A DNA stretch of 64,000 nucleotides, taken from Larsenimonas suaedae (GTDB lineage Bacteria > Pseudomonadota > Gammaproteobacteria > Pseudomonadales > Halomonadaceae). How positions within the stretch are numbered: the stretch's first letter is position 1; the number at the start of each line of letters is the position of its first letter. The DNA lies in assembly GCF_023712105.1 (NCBI RefSeq), contig NZ_JAMLJI010000001.1, positions 434,001 to 498,000 on the forward strand, in the 5' to 3' direction. The position numbers were made by a program, and so were the translations under genes. The notes under the pieces were generated by a model that saw only the letters and a list, made by a program, of their open reading frames with translations, made no database searches and was not told the DNA's origin. Below, in pieces: positions 50,322-60,660 of the stretch.

Positions 50322-51049
50322 CAGTGGTGGTGGTGAACCATTTGTACCTGTTCACCGTAGAGCTGGTTGATTGTGTCGGCTGTCACGGCCTCGGTCGGAT
50401 GCATGATCAGCTGTTTATTGAGACACGCGACCCGATCGACGTAGTCACTGATAAAGCCCAGATCGTGCGAGATGACCATGACGGTCATCTCGCGCTTGAG
50501 CTCGCTGAACAACTCGAAAAGCGTCGTTTCTCCATCCCGGTCGACGCTTGCCGTCGGCTCATCGAGCAGCAGAATGCGGGGCTCTGCGGCAAGTGCCCGG
50601 GCAATCAATACCCGTTGCAGCTGTCCGCCTGACAGGGCATCCACCGGTTTATGGCGCAGGTGGTCGATGCCGAGTCTCTCAAGCGTGGGCGTGATCGAGT
50701 CGCGGTCGCGCCGCCGCCAGGGCAGCAGCATGCGCCCGCGCTTCAAGCGCCCCATCAACACGACATCTTCAACACTGATCGGAAAGGCGCGAGCAAATCG
50801 AGCGAACTGAGGCACATACCCAAGCTGCCTCGCCGCCTTTCGAGGCGAGGTGCCAAGCACCTGTACCTCGCCGCTCTGTGGCGGCAGCAAGCCCAGAATC
50901 AGTCGAAGCAGTGTGCTTTTACCGCCGCCGTTGGGGCCAATCAGCCCCAGAAATTCGTGGGGCTGAACATCGAGGCTGACATTTTTAAGGACATGCTCGG
51001 TGCCAAACGCAAAGGAGACCTGGTCGAGCGAGATAACGGGTTGGCTCAT
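50321..51049 (-). CDS. znuC: Zinc ABC transporter ATP-binding protein
   Basis: A 242-residue ATPase that energises zinc import with ZnuB. Walker A is [14 protein letters not shown] (about 37-50), the Q-loop follows in QLGYVPQ, the signature is LSGGQLQRV, and Walker B is [14 protein letters not shown] histidine-rich C-terminus (MVHHHH) is present, as in many ZnuC proteins. It is three bases behind znuA. Confidence 0.94.
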   Translation of the reverse strand: MSQPVISLDQVSFAFGTEHVLKNVSLDVQPHEFLGLIGPNGGGKSTLLRLILGLLPPQSGEVQVLGTSPRKAARQLGYVPQFARFARAFPISVEDVVLMGRLKRGRMLLPWRRRDRDSITPTLERLGIDHLRHKPVDALSGGQLQRVLIARALAAEPRILLLDEPTASVDRDGETTLFELFSELKREMTVMVISHDLGFISDYVDRVACLNKQLIMHPTEAVTADTINQLYGEQVQMVHHHH

Positions 51050-51052
51050 CGA

Positions 51053-52021
51053 TTATCCGTCTTGATTCGAAAAGCCGCGCTTCAAGGCATCGGCAATGTG
51101 TTCGAGGTTGCTCAGGTAGTCGGGGCTCAACGGGTCGATCGCAACCACCGTGCCATCGATTTCATCGGCAAGCCGTGACGCGATGCGCGTAGAGAATTGC
51201 TTTTGAATGAAAATGGTATGGATGTTCTGGTCATGTGCGGTCTTGATCAGTGCGTTGAGTGCCTGAGGCGTAGGTTCACGGCCGTTGAGTTCGATGGGAA
51301 GCTGGTTGAGCCCGAACCGGTCGCCGAAATACCCGAACGCCGGATGATAGACCATGAAGCTTTGCCCCTTGTATGGCGCAAGCTCGCGCTCAATCGAGTC
51401 TGTGGTGTGCTCGATCTTCTGGATCAGCGCCTGTTCGCGCGCCTCGATGGCCTCAGCCTGATCGGGCAGGGCATCGCTCAAGGCATCCGCGGCAGTCTGT
51501 GCCATGACGATCATATTGTCGGGGTCAAGCCAGACGTGGGGGTCCGGCTGCCCTTCGTGATGACTGTGGCCGTGGCTTGCCTGATGCTCGTCATGATGGG
51601 CATGTTCATGCGCGTCATGTCCGTGGCTTTCGTGGCTATGCGCGCCATGTGCATCAGCGCCGCTTGCAGACTCGGCGTGGGCTTCGATGGCGCGCTTTTT
51701 AAGGCCTTGATCGAGATGAAAAACCTTCATCTCAGGCGCACGTTGCTCGAAGCGCTCAAGCCAGGCCTGCTCGAACGGGACGCCGATAGCGAAGTAAAGC
51801 GTTGACTGCGTAAGCGTTGAGAGTTGGCGAGGTGAGGGGGAAAAGTCCTCGGGCTCTTTGCCTTCCTCAACCAGCGCCTGAACCTCGACCGAATCGCCGC
51901 CGAGCTGCTCGATCAGCCATTTTTCGGGCAAAATGCTGGTCGACACCTGAAGCGGTGCGGCCATGACGGGCAAGGACGTAACAAAAAGGGCAGTGCTTAC
52001 GACAAGGGCTTTAACATTCAT
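51053..52021 (-). CDS. znuA: Zinc-binding periplasmic protein with histidine-rich loop
   Basis: A 322-residue cluster A-I substrate-binding protein. A signal peptide ends near residue 21 (SLPVMAAP). The histidine-rich loop at about 115-155 contains about 15 histidines and is followed by PDPHVWLDP, whose histidine is a zinc ligand, and later YHPAFGYFGDRFGL. The first ligand position, normally PHDYEPS-like, reads EPEDFSPSPRQ here, so the usual histidine is replaced by glutamate or aspartate. It heads znuACB and has a perfect Zur-type box 40-58 bp upstream of its start. Confidence 0.93.
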   Translation of the reverse strand: MNVKALVVSTALFVTSLPVMAAPLQVSTSILPEKWLIEQLGGDSVEVQALVEEGKEPEDFSPSPRQLSTLTQSTLYFAIGVPFEQAWLERFEQRAPEMKVFHLDQGLKKRAIEAHAESASGADAHGAHSHESHGHDAHEHAHHDEHQASHGHSHHEGQPDPHVWLDPDNMIVMAQTAADALSDALPDQAEAIEAREQALIQKIEHTTDSIERELAPYKGQSFMVYHPAFGYFGDRFGLNQLPIELNGREPTPQALNALIKTAHDQNIHTIFIQKQFSTRIASRLADEIDGTVVAIDPLSPDYLSNLEHIADALKRGFSNQDG

Positions 52022-52060
52022 GCGGGCGATCCGGTTAGAGTGGCTGACGATGCGTACGCA

Positions 52061-52079
52061 AATGTTATACTATAACATT
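52061..52079. promoter_or_regulatory. Zur box in front of znuA
   Basis: AATGTTATACTATAACATT, a perfect 19-bp palindrome with a single central base (9+1+9), ending 40 bp upstream of the znuA start. The wording matches the gammaproteobacterial Zur consensus (GTTATA-N-TATAAC core). It should repress znuACB when zinc is ample. Confidence 0.85.
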
Positions 52080-52100
52080 GTTGGTCAGTACAATGCGCCG

Positions 52101-52544
52101 TCAGTGGCATTGACGGCACAGACCCAGTAGCTCAATGGTCTGCCGTCGAATTGAAAAGCCATATTCGGACGCCACGCCGTCAAGATGTTCAGACATGCGC
52201 TCGTCGTGAAGCTCCTCGACGTTGCCACATTCCTGACAAATCATCAGCTGAAACCCGCGCTTGTGATCGGGGCACGGGCACGCTACATAGGCATTAAGGG
52301 ATTCGATGCGGTGAATAAGCCCGAGTTCCAACAGAAAATCCAGCGCCCGGTACACCGTTGGCGGTCGCGCCGAGGCATGCTCCTTTGCGAGCAGGTCGAG
52401 GATATCGTAGGCCTTGACGCCTGAGTCCGAGCCGGCAATCAATTCAAATACGCGCTTTCTGATCGCGGTGAAACGAACGCCCTGGTCCGCACAGCGCTGC
52501 TCGGCCGCGGTCAGCATGTCCTTCAATGAATGAGCATGAGTCAT
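52101..52544 (-). CDS. zur: Zinc uptake regulator, Fur family
   Basis: A 147-residue zinc-sensing repressor. The winged helix is in RFTAIRKRVFELIA and ARPPTVYRALDFLLELGLIHRIES, and the structural zinc cysteines are in ICQECGN and CRQCH at the very C-terminus, typical of Zur. The start is the ATG at 52544 (E. coli Zur 171 residues, here slightly shorter); an upstream frame extension is not supported. It is directly upstream of znuA on the same strand. Confidence 0.9.
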   Translation of the reverse strand: MTHAHSLKDMLTAAEQRCADQGVRFTAIRKRVFELIAGSDSGVKAYDILDLLAKEHASARPPTVYRALDFLLELGLIHRIESLNAYVACPCPDHKRGFQLMICQECGNVEELHDERMSEHLDGVASEYGFSIRRQTIELLGLCRQCH

Positions 52545-52581
52545 TAAATAAAGCCACCGGTAGATCGGGAAGAAAAACGAC

Positions 52582-52601
52582 GGGTGATAACATAACATCT
52601 C
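52582..52601. promoter_or_regulatory. Second Zur-like box, upstream of zur
   Basis: On the minus strand the sequence GAGATGTTATGTTATCACCC matches the E. coli znuA/znuC Zur site at about 16 of 20 positions. It ends 38 bp upstream of the zur start and could give Zur autoregulation. It is less symmetric than the znuA box. Confidence 0.5.
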
Positions 52602-52914
52602 TCGTGCCGTCAGCACACGCTATGCTCTGAACGTCGTCGGCTTCAAGCCCAATCGGAAACCCTGGCGCGCCTGGTTTCAAGGCGGTACGACCCGCTTGCC
52701 GCAATGCACTGCCTGACGCGTCCATGGTGTTCATTGACCGTCTTTTGACCAAACCGTTCATGTGCACGGTGGTGATCCATACGCCCGCCGGTATTGACGG
52801 TTGACCCGGGCGCGCATCGATAATACGCGCATTCACCGCGTGGCGGCGCGGGCGCATGCCGGGCGGTGTGTGTGGCCCGCGACGCGCTCATCATTTACTT
52901 ATCAAGGCGTTTAA
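52602..52914. other. Intergenic region between zur and the DAACS symporter
   Basis: With the Zur-like box to the left, this 313-bp stretch holds no convincing gene. Short frames exist on the minus strand but lack ribosome binding sites. Weak promoter-like sequence (TTGACG near 52795, GATAAT near 52820, spacing long) may serve the symporter. Nothing else seen. Confidence 0.5.
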
Positions 52915-54225
52915 ATGAAGTCACTCGTTCGAGTCTATCTCGACTCCTCTTTGATTCTACGTGTCACCATTGCTCTGGTGCTGGGACTTGGCGCCGGGTT
53001 ATTGGGGGGCGAGACCTTTGCTGCCTGGGTGGCGCCACTGGGCGATTTGCTGCTGCGCCTTTTGCAGTTTCTGATCGTACCGATTGTATTGTTCACGCTG
53101 ATTGTGGGCATCAATCAGGCCGAACTCGGGCGTCTTGGGCGCATGGGCGGAAAGGTTTTTGTCTACTACGTGGCGACCTCGGCAATGGCGATCGTGATCG
53201 GGCTTGCCGTCGCGTCAGTGCTCTCACCGGGCAGCGGCATGCAGCTTGATGACAGCGCGGCTATTTCAGTGCCTGAAAATCCGGGCATTGTCAGCGTGCT
53301 GCTGTCGATCGTGCCCGACAATATTGTCTCCGCGATGGCCAAGCCCAACCTGTTGGGCATTATCTTCACCGCCTTTGTGTTTGGCATTGCGCTTTTAAAG
53401 CTTCGGCAGTACGGGGCGGCAACCAGGGGCGACGCGTCGAGCGCTCATGGGGTCAACGAAACGTCCGATGGAAAGCGCCAGAGCGAACTTGCGGAAAAGC
53501 TTTATGTGGTGATCGAGGGTTTGAACGCGGTAACGATGAAGGTGATGGCGGGGGTGCTGCACGTCGTACCCATTGGCGTGTTTGCCATCGTGACCGGTAC
53601 GGTTGCCAGGCAGGGATTTGGCACGATTCTTTCCCTTGGCAACATGGTACTGGTGCTCTATTTGGCATTGGCCGTGCATCTGGTGTTTTATTGCCTGCTG
53701 ATGAAAGGGTTCGGAGTGCGACTTGGGGCGTTTTTTCGCGAGGCACGTACGCCCATGGCAACCGCATTCGCCACCCAGAGCAGCAGCGGCGTATTGCCAT
53801 TAACGCTGAACGCGGCTCAGCGCCTTAAGCTGCCACGGAGCCTTTACGCCTTCAGTCTGCCTCTTGGAGCAACCGTCAACATGGACGGCGCCGCGATTCG
53901 GATTGCAATCTCGGCGGTTTTTGCAGCCAACGTGGCGGGCATTCCACTTGATCTCACCAGCATGCTCGAGATCGTTCTGATCGGTACACTTACCTCGATC
54001 GGCACCGCCGGAGTCCCGGGGGCTGGAATCGTGATGATCGCCACGGTTTTTGCACAAGTTGGCCTGCCGATCGAGACGGTGGCGCTTTTGACGTCAATCG
54101 ATGCGCTGGTTGGCATGGGTTGTACCGCGCTTAATGTCACTGGCGATTTGACCGGGAGTGCGATCATCGCGCGCACCGAAGCTCAAACCGACGATGAGGC
54201 TTATTCGGCGGATTCGATGTCGTAA
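52915..54225 (+). CDS. Dicarboxylate/amino acid:cation symporter (DAACS family)
   Basis: A 436-residue glutamate/dicarboxylate-type importer with eight membrane helices and two hairpin loops. The family signatures are visible: ATQSSSGVLPLTLNAAQRL (hairpin 1 serine-rich motif, around 283-301, in pieces TQSSSGVLPL), PLGATVNMDGAAI (the NMDG sodium-binding motif, about 318-330) and GTAGVPGAG (hairpin 2). Substrate may be glutamate, aspartate, serine/threonine or C4-dicarboxylates. AAGG lies before the ATG. A strong hairpin follows its stop. Confidence 0.9.
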   Translation: MKSLVRVYLDSSLILRVTIALVLGLGAGLLGGETFAAWVAPLGDLLLRLLQFLIVPIVLFTLIVGINQAELGRLGRMGGKVFVYYVATSAMAIVIGLAVASVLSPGSGMQLDDSAAISVPENPGIVSVLLSIVPDNIVSAMAKPNLLGIIFTAFVFGIALLKLRQYGAATRGDASSAHGVNETSDGKRQSELAEKLYVVIEGLNAVTMKVMAGVLHVVPIGVFAIVTGTVARQGFGTILSLGNMVLVLYLALAVHLVFYCLLMKGFGVRLGAFFREARTPMATAFATQSSSGVLPLTLNAAQRLKLPRSLYAFSLPLGATVNMDGAAIRIAISAVFAANVAGIPLDLTSMLEIVLIGTLTSIGTAGVPGAGIVMIATVFAQVGLPIETVALLTSIDALVGMGCTALNVTGDLTGSAIIARTEAQTDDEAYSADSMS

Positions 54226-54241
54226 ATCTCGAGCACTATGG

Positions 54242-54274
54242 CCCAGTCACTGGCGTGTTTTGCCAGTGACTGGG
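54242..54274 (+). terminator. Strong hairpin after the DAACS symporter gene
   Basis: CCCAGTCACTGGC (54242-54254) pairs perfectly with GCCAGTGACTGGG (54262-54274), loop of seven bases. No T-run follows. It closes the symporter transcript by shape. Confidence 0.6.
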
Positions 54275-54618
54275 TCACTTGAATCGTAACGGTTAATGGA
54301 GCCACGTTGAGCCGGACTGACTGTCGGGCTGGATTGACTGACGAATCCAGCGTGAGTTGCGCAGGGCACAATGATCATGAATATGGGGGGAGCAGCCAGC
54401 CTAGGTAGAGTAGATACCCAGAGAATCTAATATGTGTTAGATGCTTTGCAATACTATATTTAACATAATATATATTATGCGAAGTTATCAGGCGGCCATG
54501 TTCTGTGCCGAATCGCTTGTTACCTGTGCGTTTGGCGCGGTTCGGTCAAATGCCTGGCAGTGAACTGTGGCAATGAAATCGGGTCATGGTAAGGTCGAGA
54601 GGAATTTTCTGGAGGAAA
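54275..54618. other. Gene-free region containing the dif-like site
   Basis: A 344-bp stretch without a gene. Its middle part (about 54410-54480) is much richer in A and T than the surroundings and contains the dif-like site described separately. Otherwise only the GGAGG ribosome binding site of the next gene is seen. Confidence 0.7.
54459..54486 (-). other. dif: dif-like XerC/XerD chromosome dimer resolution site
   Basis: Read on the minus strand, an 11-base arm ACTTCGCATAA, a 6-base spacer TATATA and an 11-base arm TTATGTTAAAT follow each other. The second arm equals the XerD-binding arm of E. coli dif at all 11 bases; the first matches the XerC arm at eight of 11 (E. coli GGTGCGCATAA) and fully fits the gammaproteobacterial consensus RNTKCGCATAA as I recall it. 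The spacer differs from E. coli TGTATA by one base. The site is intergenic and AT-rich. XerCD resolve chromosome dimers here under FtsK control, so it marks the terminus region. Confidence 0.9.
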
Positions 54619-55173
54619 ATGAACATGCGCTACCTCATGCGAATGGCGCTATGTGTTGGATTGAGTTTCAGTGCACATACCGTTTTCGCGTCATGCGAGA
54701 CGACCATCGATATGATTGCCGGCAAGATTCACGAGAACGGCGTGCCCTACAATCAGTTCAGTCTGCACGCCATCCCGGCCGCTCAAGCTGAAAACGCAGA
54801 AGGCACCATTGTCGGACGCTGCGGCAATAATCGGCTTCGTATCCTCTATACACGCCATGCCCCGAAGGCTCAGGCCGAACATGGGCCCGAGTCCGAAAGC
54901 GCCATCGAGGCGCAAAAGGAAGATGCATCACGCCCGGATGCACACTCGTCGAACGCACCGGCTGCGACCGAACCCTCGGCGTCAGCGCCTGACGATACTT
55001 CCGAGTCATCAACTCGTCAGCATGGCACTTACAAGGCCGCGCCTTCCCAGGATGCCGGGCAGCGATCGGATGATCTGACTCGCCATAAAAATACGGCGTC
55101 AACGTCCAGTGTCCCCAAAGACAAGGACATTTTCGAAGACGGCAAGGATGGCACGCCCTGGTATCTCAAATAA
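54619..55173 (+). CDS. Secreted DUF1161 protein with low-complexity tail
   Basis: A 184-residue exported protein. The signal peptide (MNMRYLMRMALCVGLSFSAHTVFA) is followed by a short DUF1161-type domain with SCETTIDMIAGKIHENGV and VGRCGNNRLRILYTR, whose two cysteines could form a disulfide. The rest (about 85-184) is a disordered, S, A, P, D, H and E-rich tail that ends DGTPWYLK. GGAGG lies directly before the ATG at 54619; an earlier start at 54586 lacks one. The function is unknown. A terminator follows. Confidence 0.75.
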   Translation: MNMRYLMRMALCVGLSFSAHTVFASCETTIDMIAGKIHENGVPYNQFSLHAIPAAQAENAEGTIVGRCGNNRLRILYTRHAPKAQAEHGPESESAIEAQKEDASRPDAHSSNAPAATEPSASAPDDTSESSTRQHGTYKAAPSQDAGQRSDDLTRHKNTASTSSVPKDKDIFEDGKDGTPWYLK

Positions 55174-55203
55174 GCTTTTGTTGGATACACAGTGGATCGA
55201 CAA

Positions 55204-55234
55204 AAGAAAACCCGCCGATTTGGCGGGTTTTCTT
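55204..55234. terminator. Bidirectional terminator between the DUF1161 gene and ectC
   Basis: AAGAAAACCCGCC (55204-55216) pairs with GGCGGGTTTTCTT (55222-55234) around GATTT. It ends the plus-strand DUF1161 gene and the minus-strand ectABC transcript. Confidence 0.88.
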
Positions 55235-55280
55235 GTCTGGCCAGGAAATATCTCAGACCAGGTTTCTGTAGGCAGCCGAT

Positions 55281-55676
55281 CTAGGCGTCGGGCGCGGCAT
55301 AGGAGCCATCGTCTCTATGAATTTCACGGCCGGTCAGCGGCGGATTGAACACGCACGCAACCGTCATGCCCTGCTCCTTGCCTCTGAGCCAATGCTCATC
55401 GTGCTGATCCAACAGGTACATGTCGCCTGCCTTGATGGTGTACTTCTTGCCATCGGCAATGGTTTCGACCTCGCCCTCGCCTTCATAACAAAACACGGCT
55501 TCAATGTGATTCTTGTAGTGAATGTGGGTTTCTGTCCCCGGATAAATTCGGGTGATGTTGAATGAAAACCCACAGTTATCGTCGGCAAGCATCAATCGTG
55601 TGCTGTCCCAGTTGCCGTTTTCCGCTTCAACGAACCGTTCTGAATTGCGGCATTGTTCCAGGTTTCTAACAATCAC
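55281..55676 (-). CDS. ectC: L-ectoine synthase
   Basis: Last step of ectoine synthesis: cyclises N-gamma-acetyl-diaminobutyrate. A 131-residue cupin. The metal-binding residues of the cupin barrel fit the segments [29 protein letters not shown] (pieces [10 protein letters not shown] and [11 protein letters not shown]) and [12 protein letters not shown]. Family N-terminus [27 protein letters not shown] is present. It is the third gene of ectABC, 95 bp behind ectB. Confidence 0.97.
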   Translation of the reverse strand: MIVRNLEQCRNSERFVEAENGNWDSTRLMLADDNCGFSFNITRIYPGTETHIHYKNHIEAVFCYEGEGEVETIADGKKYTIKAGDMYLLDQHDEHWLRGKEQGMTVACVFNPPLTGREIHRDDGSYAAPDA

Positions 55677-55771
55677 GAAGTACCCTCCAGGTCGTGGCGC
55701 TTAAGCGCCGTCGATGTCGAAAAAAGCGTCAACCATGTTGCCGGCGTTTATCGGTTGCCGACCCTATTGAT

Positions 55772-57687
<1,916 letters not shown>

Positions 57688-57718
57688 GCCGTTCGTCGTA
57701 GATGAAGGATTAAGCAAT

Positions 57719-57765
57719 AACCATAACAATGAGTTATCGGCTTATCAAATTTTTTTGTTATGGTT
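57719..57765. promoter_or_regulatory. Inverted repeat in the ectA promoter or leader
   Basis: AACCATAACAA (57719-57729) and TTGTTATGGTT (57755-57765) are perfect 11-bp inverted repeats 25 bp apart, centred about 55 bp upstream of the ectA start. The surrounding 100 bp are AT-rich, as expected for an osmotically controlled promoter. It could bind a dimeric regulator or form an mRNA stem. Confidence 0.5.
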
Positions 57766-57834
57766 TGAATTTTTTCCCATAAAATAAAATTATCCATTGT
57801 GCCGGGTTCTCGTGTACTCCTAAGGTCTATCCAT

Positions 57835-57864
57835 AAAAAAACGCCGCATGAGCGGCGTTTTTTT
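57835..57864 (-). terminator. Intrinsic terminator after gor
   Basis: AAAAAAACGCCGC (57835-57847) pairs with GCGGCGTTTTTTT (57852-57864) around ATGA. On the minus strand it ends the gor transcript before the ectABC promoter. Confidence 0.92.
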
Positions 57865-57881
57865 ATGACGTGCTTCGTTTG

Positions 57882-59246
57882 TCAATGGCGCGTGACGGAA
57901 CGCATGGTCACGAATTCCTCGGCACTGGTCGGGTGAATTCCAACGGTTGCATCAAAATCGGTCTTGGTAAGTCCGGCTCGCACCGCGATGGCCATGCCCT
58001 GAATCAGCTCTCCGGCCTCATCACCGACCATATGAACACCCAGCACCTTGTCGGAAGCGTCATCGACGATCAGTTTCATGAAGCAGCGTTCATCACTGCC
58101 TGACAACGTATGTTTCATCGGTTTGAAATCGGCGGTGTAGATCCGAATTTTTTCAAAGCGCTCGCGAGCGCTCTCTTCACTTAGGCCTACCGTACCAATG
58201 TTGGGGTGGCAGAATACGGCGGTCGCCACCTTATCGAGCTCAAGTGCCGGCAGCGTGCGCTCGTCGCTGAAATGCCACTCGACCAGGCGCATGGCCTCTT
58301 CAAGCGCCACAGGCGTCAGCTCTGGCCCCTCGATCAGATCACCGAGGGCCAGAATCGACGGTGTGGAGGTCTGATAGTGCTCATCAACGGCCACCTTGCC
58401 CGAAGGCGTCATGTCGATATGAACATTGTCGAGCCCGAGCCCGTCGAGATTGGGCTTACGCCCGGTGGCACCCAGGACAGCATCTACGGTGAGCACGTCG
58501 CCGGTAGTCAGCGTGACGTCAAGTTCCTGACCGCGTGCATCGATGCGTTCGATGTTGGTCTGAAAATGCAGGTTGACGCCCTTCTTGGCCATTTCATCGC
58601 GCGTGAACTCGCGCACTTCATTATCAAAGCCGCGCAGGAAGAGATCGCTTCGATAGATCAGATGCGTCTCTGCGCCGAGTCCATTGAAGATGCTGGCGAA
58701 CTCGACGGCGATATAGCCCCCGCCCAACACCAGAAACCGCTTCGGAAACGATTCAAGGTCAAACACTTCGTTGGAATTGACCACGTGCTCCTTGCCCGGA
58801 AACTCCGGCACCCATGGCCAGCCGCCGGTCGCCAGCAAAATCTTTTTCGCCGTGTGACGTGCGCCGTTGACCTCGACTTCATTGGGTCCGATAACCGTTG
58901 CCCGGCCATCGATCAACGTGACGTCGGAGTTATCGAGCAGTTTGCCGTAAATGCCGTTCAACCGCTCGATCTCACGGGTCTTGTTGTCGCGCAGTGTCGC
59001 CCAATCAAAGCGCGGCGCGTCATCGAGGCTCCAGCCATAGCCTTGGCTATTTTTGAAGTCGCTCTGAAAATGCGCGGCGTAGGAATATAATTTTTTGGGC
59101 ACACAGCCTACATTGACGCAGGTGCCACCGAGGTAGCGGTCTTCGGCCACGGCAACGCGGGCGCCTTTCGAAGCCGCCGTGCGCGCAGCGCGTACACCGC
59201 CCGAACCGGCACCGATAACAAACAGGTCGTACTCAAAACTGGACAC
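57882..59246 (-). CDS. gor: Glutathione reductase (GTG start)
   Basis: NADPH-dependent reduction of glutathione disulfide in the cytosol. A 454-residue flavoprotein. The FAD motif [14 protein letters not shown] (about 11-24), the redox-active disulfide [13 protein letters not shown] (about 39-51), the NADPH site [13 protein letters not shown] and the C-terminal catalytic His-Glu in [10 protein letters not shown] are all present. The GTG at 59246 has GGGAG eight bases upstream and gives the family length; no ATG fits. It is divergent from can. Confidence 0.95.
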   Translation of the reverse strand: MSSFEYDLFVIGAGSGGVRAARTAASKGARVAVAEDRYLGGTCVNVGCVPKKLYSYAAHFQSDFKNSQGYGWSLDDAPRFDWATLRDNKTREIERLNGIYGKLLDNSDVTLIDGRATVIGPNEVEVNGARHTAKKILLATGGWPWVPEFPGKEHVVNSNEVFDLESFPKRFLVLGGGYIAVEFASIFNGLGAETHLIYRSDLFLRGFDNEVREFTRDEMAKKGVNLHFQTNIERIDARGQELDVTLTTGDVLTVDAVLGATGRKPNLDGLGLDNVHIDMTPSGKVAVDEHYQTSTPSILALGDLIEGPELTPVALEEAMRLVEWHFSDERTLPALELDKVATAVFCHPNIGTVGLSEESARERFEKIRIYTADFKPMKHTLSGSDERCFMKLIVDDASDKVLGVHMVGDEAGELIQGMAIAVRAGLTKTDFDATVGIHPTSAEEFVTMRSVTRH

Positions 59247-59361
59247 TAATAAAGCTCCCTGATGGATAGTTGTGTAGTCACGGATCAACTACAGACGTTC
59301 GATTTGGGGGTCATTATACTAGCTGTGCAATTCACTCAAGACGTATTAAGGGCTAAAACCG

Positions 59362-60027
59362 ATGAGCAAAAGCATTTCTCCTGATATTCAGAAGCTATTG
59401 GAACAAAATAGAAAATGGTCAGAGGAGATGCAGACGCAGGACCCTGCCTTTTTCGAGCGCCTATCCAGGCAGCAAACCCCCAAGTTTCTCTGGATAGGCT
59501 GCAGTGACAGCCGGGTGCCGGCCAACCAGATCATTGACCTTCCGCCGGGAGAGGTGTTCGTTCACCGAAACGTGGCCAATATCCTCCATCACAACGACAT
59601 GAACGCCCTGTCGGTGATCCAGTACGCAGTCGATGTACTGGGCGTCGAACACATCATGATTGTTGGTCACTACGGTTGCGGGGGGGTCCGAGCGGCGCTG
59701 GATGGGGATGAATGCGGCATCGTCGATTACTGGTTGCACTCGCTGAGACAGCTCAGCGCCATGCACCGCAGCGAACTGTCACCGCTACCGATCGAACAGC
59801 AGGCCGATCGTCTGTGTGAACTCAACGTTATGGCGCAGGTCAGCAATCTCTGTTCAACCAAAATCGTTCAGCGCGCCTGGGCACGCGGTCAGAACCTGTC
59901 GATTCATGGCTGGTGCTATAGCCTGAGCAATGGCCAGGTCAAGGATCTTGAATGCTCACAAGATAGGCTCGATGAAATCGATCAGCTCTACCGATTCGAC
60001 TTCATCAAGCCCGTTGGCGACGCCTAA
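59362..60027 (+). CDS. can: Beta-carbonic anhydrase
   Basis: Converts CO2 to bicarbonate in the cytosol. The 221-residue beta-class enzyme has the zinc ligands C47 with D49 in GCSDSRVPANQ, and H103 and C106 in GHYGCGGV. It resembles E. coli Can in size and in the SALSVIQYAVDVLGVEHIMIVGH region (here ALSVIQYAVDVLGVEHIM). The gene is convergent with msrA, whose stop is three bases away. Confidence 0.95.
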   Translation: MSKSISPDIQKLLEQNRKWSEEMQTQDPAFFERLSRQQTPKFLWIGCSDSRVPANQIIDLPPGEVFVHRNVANILHHNDMNALSVIQYAVDVLGVEHIMIVGHYGCGGVRAALDGDECGIVDYWLHSLRQLSAMHRSELSPLPIEQQADRLCELNVMAQVSNLCSTKIVQRAWARGQNLSIHGWCYSLSNGQVKDLECSQDRLDEIDQLYRFDFIKPVGDA

Positions 60028-60030
60028 GCC

Positions 60031-60657
60031 CTAGGCAATCGGGCAGCTGACGCCAGTGCCCTTGAGACCGCAATACCCCGCTGGATTCTTGCTCAAGTAC
60101 TGCTGATGCTCCGTTTCAGCAAAGTAGAATGTCTCCAGCGGTTCGATCTCCGTGGTCACCTTGCCCACTCCCGCCTGATCCAGCGCCCGTTCGTACTCAC
60201 GGGCGCTGGCCTTGATCTTCTCGAGCTGATGGGCGTCGGTGTAATAGATGACCGATCGGTACTGAGTGCCGACATCGTTACCCTGACGCATGCCCTGTGT
60301 CGGGTCGTGGGACTCCCAGAAAATACGCAGGAGCTCGGGCAGACCGATGATGGTCGGGTCGAATACGACACGCACCACTTCTGCGTGGCCGGTTCGCCCC
60401 GAACACACTTCCTTGTAGGTAGGGTTCGGTGTCAGGCCGCCGGCATAACCCACCGCCGTGACCCACACGCCTGGCGTTTGCCAGAACAGCCGCTCGGCTC
60501 CCCAGAAACAGCCAAGTCCCAGCACGATCTCTTCATGGCCGCTTGGATACGGTGAAACGATCGAACGCCCGTTGACGTGATGCTCGGTAGCCACCGGCAT
60601 TGACGTATTCCGGCCGGGTAAGGCCGTTTCGGCGGTCGGCATGGTCGATAGACCCAT
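60031..60657 (-). CDS. msrA: Peptide methionine sulfoxide reductase A
   Basis: Repairs S-methionine sulfoxide in proteins. The 208 residues have the catalytic C50 in [10 protein letters not shown], the substrate region [25 protein letters not shown] (pieces [14 protein letters not shown] and [11 protein letters not shown]), the family TQYRSVIYY and the resolving cysteine near the C-terminus in [14 protein letters not shown] lies eight bases before the ATG at 60657. It starts only three bases behind the tamB stop, so it is probably co-transcribed with tamB. Confidence 0.95.
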   Translation of the reverse strand: MGLSTMPTAETALPGRNTSMPVATEHHVNGRSIVSPYPSGHEEIVLGLGCFWGAERLFWQTPGVWVTAVGYAGGLTPNPTYKEVCSGRTGHAEVVRVVFDPTIIGLPELLRIFWESHDPTQGMRQGNDVGTQYRSVIYYTDAHQLEKIKASAREYERALDQAGVGKVTTEIEPLETFYFAETEHQQYLSKNPAGYCGLKGTGVSCPIA

Positions 60658-60660
60658 ATC

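Noticed and set aside
52643-52894. 83-codon frame on the minus strand between zur and the DAACS gene
   Set aside because: No ribosome binding site and low-complexity composition rich in R, H and A; no domain.
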